Origin: Streptomyces sp. NBC_01353
Lineage (GTDB): Bacteria > Actinomycetota > Actinomycetes > Streptomycetales > Streptomycetaceae
NCBI RefSeq assembly: GCF_036237275.1
Contig: NZ_CP108352.1
Location: 4,092,001 to 4,156,000 of the forward strand
Direction: 5' to 3'
Length of the DNA stretch: 64,000 nt
Part shown: one piece after another, positions 15,519-22,441 of the stretch
How positions within the stretch are numbered: the first letter of the stretch is position 1
Layout: every line of letters begins with the position of its first letter
The notes under the pieces: generated by a model
Seen by the model: only the letters and a program-made list of their open reading frames with translations
Databases searched by the model: none
Told to the model about the DNA's origin: nothing
Made by a program: the position numbers and the translations under genes

Positions 15519-16100
15519 TTACTTCTCGGCGGCGGCGGTCTTCTTGGCGACCGGCTTGCGGGCGGTGGTCTTGCGGGTGGGCTTGGGCACCTCGGCCTTG
15601 GCCGCCGGCTCCTCCGCCTTGGTCTCCGCCTTCGTCTCGGCCTTGGCCGCCGGCTTGGCCTCCGGCTCGGGCTCGACGACGACGGCGATCTCGGTGATCT
15701 CCTCGGCCATCTCACCGCGCCACGCCTTCACGGCCTCCTCGCCGTGCGCGGCGACCTCCTCGTACTTCTCGCGCGCCTTGACCGCGTACTCGGCGGCGAC
15801 GCCGACGCCCCGAAGGGCCAGGTCCTGGGCGGTCTCGCCGAACTTCTTCAGGTCGGTGTCGAGACTGCCGACGACCTCGGCGAACTTCGACTGCACGGTC
15901 GCCTGGGCCTCCTTGGCCCGGTCGGCCACCTTGTCCTGCACGGCCTTGGGGTCGGTCTTGCGCACGGCGTCGATCCGCGCGGGCGCCTCGGCGGCGATCT
16001 GCTCGATCAGCCCCGGGACCTTCTTGGCCTGCTGGACGGCGAGGTCGGCGGTGCCGGCGGCGAAGTAGAGGGGGGTACGCAGTTCTTCGATGATGGCCAT
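15519..16100 (-). CDS. HbhA-like (heparin-binding haemagglutinin family) protein
   Basis: This 193-residue protein is built like mycobacterial HbhA: a predicted N-terminal helix (I-I-E-E-L-R-T-P-L-Y-F-A-A-G), a long amphipathic coiled coil to about residue 125, and a C-terminal Lys/Ala/Pro-rich tail of about 60 residues (K-A-E-T repeats, P-T-R-K-T-T-A-R-K-P). In mycobacteria the tail binds sulfated glycans and the protein also sits on intracellular lipid inclusions; in Streptomyces the role is not known. It lies 28 bp downstream of an XRE regulator gene on the same strand, with DUF2516 following, matching the order hbhA has in mycobacteria. No signal peptide is seen. Confidence 0.85.
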   Translation of the reverse strand: MAIIEELRTPLYFAAGTADLAVQQAKKVPGLIEQIAAEAPARIDAVRKTDPKAVQDKVADRAKEAQATVQSKFAEVVGSLDTDLKKFGETAQDLALRGVGVAAEYAVKAREKYEEVAAHGEEAVKAWRGEMAEEITEIAVVVEPEPEAKPAAKAETKAETKAEEPAAKAEVPKPTRKTTARKPVAKKTAAAEK

Positions 16101-16128
16101 GGGTGTGGTCCTCCCGGATGTGTACGTA

Positions 16129-16551
16129 CTAGCTCACGGTTCGTTCGGCATCGGGAGCGGCGTCGTCACCGTCGACGGTGTCGGCGGCGCTCTCAGCAGC
16201 GTTCTCGGCGGCGTTCTCCTTGCGGAAGGAGTCGTAGATCTGGAGCAGTACCTGCTTCTGCCGCTCGTTGATCGAGGGATCGGCCAGGATGACGGCGCGC
16301 GTCTCCAGCTCGTCCCGTTCCTTCTCGTCGAGAATCCCGGCCCGCACGTAGAGAGTCTCGGCGGAGATCCGCAGCGCCTTGGCGACCTGCTGGAGCACCT
16401 CGGCACTGGGCTTGCGCAGCCCCCGCTCGATCTGACTCAGATACGGATTGGACACCCCGGCGGCCTCCGCGAGCTGCCGCAACGAGAGCTGCGCGGTGCG
16501 CCGCTGCTCGCGGAGGTACTCGCCAAGATTGCCGACGTTGAGTGATGCCAT
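16129..16551 (-). CDS. XRE-family transcriptional regulator upstream of the HbhA-like gene
   Basis: This 140-residue DNA-binding protein has an N-terminal HTH-XRE domain (about 10-65): REQRRTAQLSLRQLAEAAGVS followed by the recognition helix N-P-Y-L-S-Q-I-E-R-G-L. A conserved region (L-Y-V-R-A-G-I-L, L-E-T-R-A-V-I-L-A-D-P-S-I) and an Ala/Asp-rich tail follow. The same layout occurs in the mycobacterial regulator beside hbhA (Rv0474). The 12-bp perfect palindrome 26 bp upstream of its start is the obvious candidate operator, implying autoregulation and control of the following HbhA-like and DUF2516 genes. Confidence 0.9.
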   Translation of the reverse strand: MASLNVGNLGEYLREQRRTAQLSLRQLAEAAGVSNPYLSQIERGLRKPSAEVLQQVAKALRISAETLYVRAGILDEKERDELETRAVILADPSINERQKQVLLQIYDSFRKENAAENAAESAADTVDGDDAAPDAERTVS

Positions 16552-16576
16552 GCCCCGACGATGCCATCGCCTGCTA

Positions 16577-16604
16577 ACTATTGCAAGCACCCGCTTGCAA
16601 TAGT
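16577..16604. promoter_or_regulatory. 12-bp perfect palindrome, probable XRE operator
   Basis: ACTATTGCAAGC and its exact complement are separated by ACCC, giving two TTGCAA cores 14 nt apart. It lies upstream of the XRE gene (start 16551) and 74 bp before the divergent hydrolase gene, so it could act on both. The AT content stands out from the surroundings. Confidence 0.8.
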
Positions 16605-16677
16605 GTCGCGGCTCACCGGCGCGCCGCACACCCTCCGCACGAACCGGCGGAGGTGACGATGGGGCGGGAGGTATTCC

Positions 16678-17496
16678 ATGGGCGCGTACGTCGAGGCCAA
16701 CGGGACAAGGATCTGGGCCGAGAGCCGTGGCCAAGGGCCGGACGTCCTGCTGATCGCGGGGCTGAGCGACCCCGCCGAGGCGTGGCAGGCGCAGCTCGAC
16801 GGCCTTTCGGACCGGTACCGGGTCATCGCCTTCGACAACCGGGGGTCCGGGCGGACGGCCTTGCCCGACGAGCCCGTGTCCATGGCCACGATGGCCGACG
16901 ACGCCGTGGAACTGCTCCGGGGGTTCGGGGTCGACCGGGCGCATGTCGCCGCCTTCTCCGGCGGCAGCGCGATCGCGCAGGAGCTGGCGCTCCGCCACCC
17001 GGAGGCCGTCCGCAGCCTCGTCCTCATGAGTACCTGGGCACGAGCGGACGCCTACTTCACGGCCATGACCGACTTCTGGCGGTGGCTGGCGACGGAGGCG
17101 CCCGACGAGCGCGCCATGCTGGAGGCGTTCTTCCTCTGGATCTACACGCCGCGCGCCCACGCCGACGGCATGGTGCGGCAGATCATCGACGAAACGCTCG
17201 CCTTCCCTCATCCGCAGTCCCCCGAGGCCTTCCGGCGTCAGCTGGAGTCGTTCACCCGGCACGACACGCTCGACCGGCTGCCCGGCATCACCGCACCGAC
17301 CCTCGTCCTGGCAGGCGAACGGGACATCGCCACGCCGCCGCGGTTCGGGCGGATTGTGGCCGACGCCATCCCGGGCGCCCGCTTCGAGGTTCTGGAGGGG
17401 GAGGCCCACCAGCCGTTCCAGGAGTCCCCGGACGCGTTCAACGCACGGGTCGACGCCTTCTGGCGCGAGGTGGACAGGGGAGCCCCGCCGTCCTGA
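16678..17496 (+). CDS. alpha/beta hydrolase
   Basis: This 272-residue cytoplasmic alpha/beta-hydrolase-fold enzyme has an unknown substrate. The start follows GGGAGG at ideal spacing. The oxyanion strand and loop appear as DVLLIAGLSDP, the N-R-G-S-G-R turn is present, and the nucleophile elbow is A-F-S-G-G-S (Ser in place of the usual G-x-S-x-G context). The acid is in L-A-G-E-R-D and the catalytic His in G-E-A-H-Q-P-F-Q-E-S. It resembles the 3-oxoadipate enol-lactonase/haloperoxidase-like group. It is divergent from the XRE regulator and shares its palindromic upstream region, so regulation by that protein is possible. Confidence 0.87.
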   Translation: MGAYVEANGTRIWAESRGQGPDVLLIAGLSDPAEAWQAQLDGLSDRYRVIAFDNRGSGRTALPDEPVSMATMADDAVELLRGFGVDRAHVAAFSGGSAIAQELALRHPEAVRSLVLMSTWARADAYFTAMTDFWRWLATEAPDERAMLEAFFLWIYTPRAHADGMVRQIIDETLAFPHPQSPEAFRRQLESFTRHDTLDRLPGITAPTLVLAGERDIATPPRFGRIVADAIPGARFEVLEGEAHQPFQESPDAFNARVDAFWREVDRGAPPS

Positions 17497-17627
17497 TCCA
17501 CTGCTCGCGGGGGGAGTTCCCCTCCCGGCCTTCGGACGGCCCCGGAAAACGGACGCCCCCGGAAGAGGTGCGACGATCAAGGCGTGGAGCGGTGGCTGCC
17601 GCCGATCTTTCCCGAGAGTGGGGTCCG

Positions 17628-18080
17628 GTGAACGACGACGAGATACGCGCGCGTTTCGACGGTCGTGCCCGCGTCGAGTTGATCCTCGGCGATGTCACGG
17701 CCTCGAGAAGGAGCCGGATCGAGGAGATCGCCCATGCGCTCGGCTACCGGCTGCTCGCCGTCCACAACCTCGGCTACGGCCGCGTCCGGCTCGACCACGA
17801 ACGCGACGAGGACCCGCGCGCACGCCGCCGCGCCGAACTGACCACCGCCCGGCTGCGCGCCGGCGGTCCGCTGCTGCCGGCGGTCGAGCCGCCTCCGCCG
17901 CCGCCACCGGCCATGCCTCCCCCGGCGCCCTCGGCGTCCTCGCAGGCCCGGTCCCGGCAGCCCGGCCGTCCCTGGTCGGCGCCGCCCCCGCCACCGCCCG
18001 TCGCGGCTCCGCCCGGACCGCGGATTCCACCCCCGCCGCCCTTCCCGCCGCCCCCGCCGCCCGTCCCCCCGGCCAACTGA
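17628..18080 (+). CDS. hypothetical protein with proline-rich tail
   Basis: I do not recognise this 150-residue protein. A compact charged N-terminal part (about 1-75: D-D-E-I-R-A-R-F-D-G-R-A-R-V-E-L-I-L-G, then E-E-I-A-H-A-L-G-Y-R-L) looks folded, while the last 75 residues are an almost pure Pro/Ala tail with runs of up to seven prolines. The GTG at 17628 is chosen; an in-frame GTG at 17592 is an alternative with its GGAG too close. It lies between an unrelated hydrolase and the convergent dehydratase gene. The codon pattern supports a real gene, with the Pro-rich end being the least certain part. Confidence 0.6.
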   Translation: MNDDEIRARFDGRARVELILGDVTASRRSRIEEIAHALGYRLLAVHNLGYGRVRLDHERDEDPRARRRAELTTARLRAGGPLLPAVEPPPPPPPAMPPPAPSASSQARSRQPGRPWSAPPPPPPVAAPPGPRIPPPPPFPPPPPPVPPAN

Positions 18081-18112
18081 CGGCCCTTCGCGGAGACATG
18101 GGCCCACTCGGC

Positions 18113-19045
18113 CTACGTCAGCTCCTCCTTGAAGCCCTGACGCCACGACGGGTAGCGAAGCTGCCAGCCGAGCTCGCGCTTGGCCTTGGCGTTGGAGAAG
18201 CCGCGGCCCTCCGTCATCATCGTGACCGCCACGTCCCCGGCGAGGAGCCGGGCCAGCCACACGGGGACCTTCATCGGCGGCTTCCCGCCCGCGCAGGCGG
18301 CCAGGTAGGGCAGCCACTCGCGCGCCGGGGCCGGTTCGTCGTCGACGATGTTGAACACGCCCTTCGCCCGCTGCTCCACGGCCAGCACGGTGGCGCTCGC
18401 CGCGTCGTCGAGGTGCACCCACGAGCTGTGGCCCGCGCCGCCTCCGACGAGCGGGAACTGCCGCTTGCGTACGAGCTCGACCTGGTCGTCCGTGGCGCCA
18501 GGCCCGTAGAGCGCGCCGTAGCGCAGGGCCGCGCCGCCGGCCTTGAGGACCACGTCCTCGAGGTACCGGATCGCCTCCATCACCGGCTGGGCGGAGATCC
18601 CCGTCATCGGGTCCAGCGGGTCCTCCTCGGTCTTCACCCATCCGCCCTCGCGGATGCCGTTCCAGCCGGCGTAGCTCTGCGCGACGAAGTTGGTGACGCC
18701 GGTCGCCTCGGCGGCCGCCAGCAGATGGGCCGTACCCTCGGTGCGCAGCCGGACCGTGGGGGCGAACCAGCGGTCCATGTGCTTCAGATCGGGCTTCCCG
18801 GAGTGCCCCGGGGAGATCGCCGTCATCTGGTGCACGATCGCGTCCGGCCGTGCCTCGGCCACCGCCGCCCGCACCGCCGCCGCGTCCAACCCGTCCATGA
18901 CGACCCCGACCGCGCCGAGCTGCTCCAGCAGGCCGAGTTTGGCGGCGCTCGTCGTCGTGGCGGTCACCTGATGGCCCCGGGCGACGAGCTGCGGCACCAT
19001 GCGCCGCCCCAGGACCCCGGTCCCGCCTGCCAGGAACACCCGCAT
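18113..19045 (-). CDS. NAD(P)-dependent epimerase/dehydratase-family protein (extended SDR)
   Basis: This 310-residue protein has the dinucleotide-binding start M-R-V-F-L-A-G-G-T-G-V-L-G-R-R and a later G-A-L-Y-G-P-G-A segment. The usual Y-x-x-x-K dyad is not obvious (A-I-R-Y-L-E), so it may be an atypical SDR acting as a binding or reductase protein. The ATG immediately before the Rossmann strand is chosen; two further in-frame ATGs lie 2 and 4 codons upstream and none has a good Shine-Dalgarno sequence. It is divergent from the GlxA-type regulator, with a GACGGC microsatellite between them. The substrate is unknown. Confidence 0.82.
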   Translation of the reverse strand: MRVFLAGGTGVLGRRMVPQLVARGHQVTATTTSAAKLGLLEQLGAVGVVMDGLDAAAVRAAVAEARPDAIVHQMTAISPGHSGKPDLKHMDRWFAPTVRLRTEGTAHLLAAAEATGVTNFVAQSYAGWNGIREGGWVKTEEDPLDPMTGISAQPVMEAIRYLEDVVLKAGGAALRYGALYGPGATDDQVELVRKRQFPLVGGGAGHSSWVHLDDAASATVLAVEQRAKGVFNIVDDEPAPAREWLPYLAACAGGKPPMKVPVWLARLLAGDVAVTMMTEGRGFSNAKAKRELGWQLRYPSWRQGFKEELT

Positions 19046-19135
19046 GACCATCACCATCCCGATTACGGATTCCGTCACTGCCTCTCTACGGGGAGACGAA
19101 GCGGCCCGCGAGTTTTGTGACACCACTCGCCCCCG

Positions 19136-19183
<48 letters not shown>

Positions 19184-19240
19184 CGGATGTGACAGAGAGC
19201 CGTCATTGCGGTCATCGGGCGGCCTCGCCACGATGGACGC

Positions 19241-20233
19241 ATGTCCCCCGCATCCCCCGCACACCGCGTCGTCATCGCGGTCTTCCCTGACGTCGACCTG
19301 CTCGACGTCACCGGCCCGGCCGAGGTCTTCGCCCTGGCCAACCGGGAGACCGACGGCCGGGCGGGCTACGCGGTCCGGCTGGCGGGTCCCGGCGCCGAGC
19401 CGGTCGTCACCTCGGCCGGGGTGCGCCTGGTGCCGGACCTGACCTTCGCCGAGGTGGGGGCGGCGGTGGACACGCTGCTGGTGCCCGGCGCGGTGGACCT
19501 GGGCCCGGACGGTCCGGTGGCCCGGGTCGACGACACCGTCGTGGAGTGGGTGAAGGCCACCGCTCCGCACGCACGGCGCATCGCCTCGGTGTGCGTGGGC
19601 GCGCATCTGCTCGCGGCCGCCGGGCTGCTCGACGGGCGGCGGGCGACCACCCACTGGTCGACCGCGGCGCAACTCGCCGCCGAGCACCCGCGGGTGAGGG
19701 TCGACGCCGACCCGATCTTCGTCCGCTCCGGCCGGGTGTGGACCGGGGCGGGCATCAGCACCTGCATGGACCTGGCGCTGGCCCTGGTGGCCGAGGACCA
19801 CGGCGAGGAGTTGGCGCTGGCCGTGGCCCGACAGCTGGTGATGTACCTCAGACGGCAGGGCGGCCAGAGCCAGTTCAGCGTGCCGCTGAGCCGGCCGGTG
19901 GCGGCCCGTAGGGGCATCGACGAGCTGCGCGTGTTCATCACGGAGCACCTCGACGGCGATCTGTCGGCGCCCGTGCTGGCCGAGCGCATGTGCCTGAGCG
20001 AGCGTCACTTCGCCCGCGTCTTCCGCCAGGAGACGGGCACCAGCCCCGCCTCCTACGTGGAAGCGGCCCGGGTCGAGGCCGCCCGGCGCCTGCTGGAGAC
20101 CACCGACCAGTCGCTGGAACAGATCGCGTCAGCGGTCGGGATGGGCTCGGTGGAGACGCTGCATCGCGCGTTCCGCAAGCAGATCAGCACCACCCCGGCC
20201 TCCTACCGCCGCCGCTTCCGCACCACTTCCTGA
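19241..20233 (+). CDS. GlxA-type transcriptional regulator (DJ-1/PfpI plus AraC HTH)
   Basis: This 330-residue regulator joins an N-terminal DJ-1/PfpI amidotransferase-like sensor domain (about 8-185, V-F-P-D-V-D-L-L-D-V-T-G-P, nucleophile-elbow-like S-V-C-V-G-A-H) to a C-terminal AraC-type double HTH (about 225-325, R-M-C-L-S-E-R-H-F-A-R-V-F-R and the second helix I-A-S-A-V-G-M-G-S-V-E-T-L-H-R-A-F). Such proteins usually activate or repress a neighbouring operon in response to small metabolites. The likely target is the isochorismatase-family hydrolase gene 141 bp downstream, a pairing common in actinobacteria. The stop codon lies inside a 17-bp tandem repeat. Confidence 0.92.
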   Translation: MSPASPAHRVVIAVFPDVDLLDVTGPAEVFALANRETDGRAGYAVRLAGPGAEPVVTSAGVRLVPDLTFAEVGAAVDTLLVPGAVDLGPDGPVARVDDTVVEWVKATAPHARRIASVCVGAHLLAAAGLLDGRRATTHWSTAAQLAAEHPRVRVDADPIFVRSGRVWTGAGISTCMDLALALVAEDHGEELALAVARQLVMYLRRQGGQSQFSVPLSRPVAARRGIDELRVFITEHLDGDLSAPVLAERMCLSERHFARVFRQETGTSPASYVEAARVEAARRLLETTDQSLEQIASAVGMGSVETLHRAFRKQISTTPASYRRRFRTTS

Positions 20234-20303
20234 CCCGTACCGCTTCCTCATCCGTACCGCTTCCTCATCCGCACCACTTCCTCACCCGCACCTCTTCCGA
20301 CCC
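20219..20303. repeat. 17-bp tandem repeats covering the GlxA-type regulator stop
   Basis: Five 17-nt units (CGTACCGCTTCCTCATC type) start at 20219, 20236, 20253, 20270 and 20287. The first unit is the last coding part of the regulator and contains its stop (20231-20233). The unit length equals that of the array at 14923-15090 but the sequence differs. Confidence 0.9.
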
Positions 20304-20374
20304 GGCGAGCCGCCGCGACCGCGGCCTCGCCATGCCTCCGTGCCTGATGCCCTCCTGAAAGGAACCTCTCCTCC

Positions 20375-20983
20375 ATGAACGCCTCCGCGACCCTCCGCAG
20401 CGTGATCGGCCTCGACAACACGCTGCCCCGCCTCGGCGACACCACCCTGATCATGATCGACTTCCAGAACACCTACCGCTCCGGCGTCATGGCCCTCGAA
20501 GGCGCCGAGCCCGCCCTGGCCGCAGGGGCCCGCCTGCTCGCCGCCGCCCGCTCGGCGGGCACGCCCGTGGTCCACGTCGTCAACGACGGCGGCGAGGGCA
20601 CCCCGTACGACATCCGTGCCGAGATCGGCGCGATCAGCCCCGAAGTGGCGCCCATCGAGGGAGAGGCCGTCGTCGTCAAGCAGGTCCCCAACGCCTTCCA
20701 CGCCACCGACCTGGAGAAGACGCTGCGCGACCTGGGCGCCGGACCCGATCTGGTCCTCGCCGGGTTCATGACCCACATGTGCGTCACCTTCACCGCCCAG
20801 GGCGCCTTCAACCTCGGCTACCGGCCCACCGTCGTCGCCGAGGCGACCGCCACCCGCTCCCTGCCCGCGCCCGACGGCGGCACGGTGCCCGCCGCCACGC
20901 TTCAGACGGGCAGCCTGACCACCATCGGCGACCTCTTCGGCCTCGTGGCGCCCACCGTCGAACACCTCACCAGTCCCGTGTGA
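20375..20983 (+). CDS. isochorismatase-fold cysteine hydrolase
   Basis: This 202-residue cytoplasmic hydrolase of the isochorismatase/nicotinamidase superfamily cleaves a C-N or C-O bond in an unknown small molecule. The Asp-Lys-Cys triad is visible: Asp29 in L-I-M-I-D-F-Q, Lys102 in V-V-V-K-Q-V-P-N-A-F and Cys136 in G-F-M-T-H-M-C-V-T. The cis-peptide pair normally before the cysteine helix is preserved (G-F-M-T-H). A good GAAAGGA ribosome-binding site precedes the ATG. It follows the GlxA-type regulator, which probably controls it. A nicotinamidase-like metal site (D-x-H) is not seen, so it is more likely a generic amidase or isochorismatase-like enzyme. Confidence 0.88.
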   Translation: MNASATLRSVIGLDNTLPRLGDTTLIMIDFQNTYRSGVMALEGAEPALAAGARLLAAARSAGTPVVHVVNDGGEGTPYDIRAEIGAISPEVAPIEGEAVVVKQVPNAFHATDLEKTLRDLGAGPDLVLAGFMTHMCVTFTAQGAFNLGYRPTVVAEATATRSLPAPDGGTVPAATLQTGSLTTIGDLFGLVAPTVEHLTSPV

Positions 20984-21083
20984 CCCGGATCACTTCGCCG
21001 AGATCATCTGGAGCGATGAGTTCCGAGCGGCCCGGGCGTCTCTAAGACGTACACACCCGGAGCGAAGAAGCGGAGCACCTCCC

Positions 21084-21686
21084 ATGCGCATCGTGATCAG
21101 TGAGTTCATCAGCCTCGACGGCGTCGTGCAGGCACCCGGCGGCCCCGAGGAGGACACCGATGGCGGCTTCGCGCACGGTGGCTGGACGCACCCCTTCTTC
21201 GACCCGGAGGTGGTCGGCGGGGCCTTCGCCGACGCGGTGACCAGGGCCGAGGGCCTGCTCTTCGGGCGGCGTACGTGGCAGAACATGGCCGCGGCATGGC
21301 CCGAGCGGGCCGGCGACCCCTTCGCCGACCGGCTGAACGCCCTGCCGAAGTACGTCGCGTCCCGCACGCTCGGCGAGTCCGAGCTCAGCTGGAACAACAC
21401 CACACCGATCCACGGTGACGAGGCCGTCGCCGCCGTCCGGAAGCTGCGCGAGACCGACGGCGGCGATCTGGTCGTCATGGGGAGCCCCAGCCTCGTCCGC
21501 ACCCTGCTGAGCGAGGGCCTGGTCGACGAGCTCCGGCTCATGATCATGCCGGTGCTCCTCGGCGGCGGTAAGTCGATCTTCCCGACGGACGGCGGGCTGC
21601 ACACGCTGGAGCTGGTCTCGACCGTCACCAGCGGCGCGGGCGTCAACGTCTGCACCTACCGTCGCCCGGTCACCGCGGACCGGTAG
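21084..21686 (+). CDS. dihydrofolate-reductase-like protein (RibD C-terminal domain family)
   Basis: This 200-residue protein has the DHFR-like RibD-C fold: the N-terminal M-R-I-V-I-S-E-F-I-S-L-D-G-V strand and loop, L-L-F-G-R-R-T-W-Q-N-M for NADPH ribose binding, V-M-G-S-P-S-L-V-R-T-L-L and the L-M-I-M-P-V-L-L-G-G-G-K-S-I-F strand that defines this family. Most members are NADPH-dependent reductases with unknown substrates. The start follows a GAGCACCTCCC-rich leader with AAGCGGAGC. It is a single gene, followed by 21-bp repeats and the MarR gene. Confidence 0.88.
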   Translation: MRIVISEFISLDGVVQAPGGPEEDTDGGFAHGGWTHPFFDPEVVGGAFADAVTRAEGLLFGRRTWQNMAAAWPERAGDPFADRLNALPKYVASRTLGESELSWNNTTPIHGDEAVAAVRKLRETDGGDLVVMGSPSLVRTLLSEGLVDELRLMIMPVLLGGGKSIFPTDGGLHTLELVSTVTSGAGVNVCTYRRPVTADR

Positions 21687-21738
21687 TCGCGACCATCGCC
21701 GGCCGGCATTCGCGACCCGCAGGTCGTCCACTTGCCCC

Positions 21739-21801
21739 GACCCTACGGTCGATGGTCACGACCCGACGGTCGATGGCCACGACCCGACGGTCGTCCACTT
21801 T
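21739..21801. repeat. 21-bp tandem repeats upstream of the marR gene
   Basis: Three 21-nt units start at 21739, 21760 and 21781 (GACCCGACGGTCGATGGYCAC type, the third diverging at its end). Each has a CGACGGTCG palindromic core. They lie 53 bp after the reductase stop and 43 bp before the MarR start, so they could be a cis-acting site or only another 3'-end repeat. Confidence 0.85.
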
Positions 21802-21843
21802 CCGATAATCCGCTACGGATCGACTTTCGCTACCCTGGCGGCC

Positions 21844-22329
21844 ATGACCGCCATGGCACCCACCCGCACCGAACCCGACCTCTCCTTCCTCCTCGACCAC
21901 ACCAGCCACGTCCTGCGTACGCAGATGAGCGCGGAGCTCGGGGAGATCGGGCTCACCCCCCGGATGCACTGCGTCCTCGTCCACGCCCTCGAGGAGGAGA
22001 GGACGCAGGCGCAGCTCGCCGAGATCGGGGACATGGACAAGACCACGATGGTGGTGACCGTCGACGCGCTGGAGAAGGCCGGGCTGGCCGAGCGCAGGCC
22101 GTCCAGCACCGACCGGCGGGCGCGGATCATCGCGGTGACCGAGGAGGGGGCGAAGGTCGCCGCGAAGAGCCAGAAGATCGTCGACGGGGTGCACGAGAGC
22201 GCCCTGACCTCCCTTCCCGACGACGAGCGCGAGGTGCTGCTGCGAGCACTGAATCGCCTGGTCACGGGACATCTGGAATCGCCCACGGAGAGCCCCAGGC
22301 CGGCCCGTCGGGCGCGCCAGAAGGGATAG
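21844..22329 (+). CDS. MarR-family transcriptional regulator
   Basis: This 161-residue winged-helix repressor has the MarR layout: N-terminal dimerisation helix, P-R-M-H-C-V-L-V-H-A-L, the recognition segment Q-A-Q-L-A-E-I-G-D-M-D-K-T-T-M-V-V-T-V-D-A-L-E-K-A-G-L and the wing R-R-P-S-S-T-D-R-R-A-R. A basic tail ends the protein. It lies 112 bp upstream of a drug exporter gene on the same strand; the palindrome AGATAGT-N10-ACTATCT in that gap is its probable operator. MarR-exporter pairs like this usually respond to the exported compound. Confidence 0.92.
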   Translation: MTAMAPTRTEPDLSFLLDHTSHVLRTQMSAELGEIGLTPRMHCVLVHALEEERTQAQLAEIGDMDKTTMVVTVDALEKAGLAERRPSSTDRRARIIAVTEEGAKVAAKSQKIVDGVHESALTSLPDDEREVLLRALNRLVTGHLESPTESPRPARRARQKG

Positions 22330-22373
22330 CGAACACCAGGTCGGAAGCGATCACCGAACCTTCGATCTGTAAA

Positions 22374-22397
22374 AGATAGTCTGCAACAAAACTATCT
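22374..22397. promoter_or_regulatory. MarR operator upstream of the exporter gene
   Basis: A perfect 7-bp inverted repeat AGATAGT/ACTATCT with a 10-nt centre lies in an AT-rich patch, immediately before a possible TACGGT -10 (22400-22405) and 45 bp before the exporter ATG. The location is right for a repressor site. Confidence 0.75.
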
Positions 22398-22441
22398 GCT
22401 ACGGTCTCTCCTGTTGGCTCCCGACGACAGGAGAGACCGCA

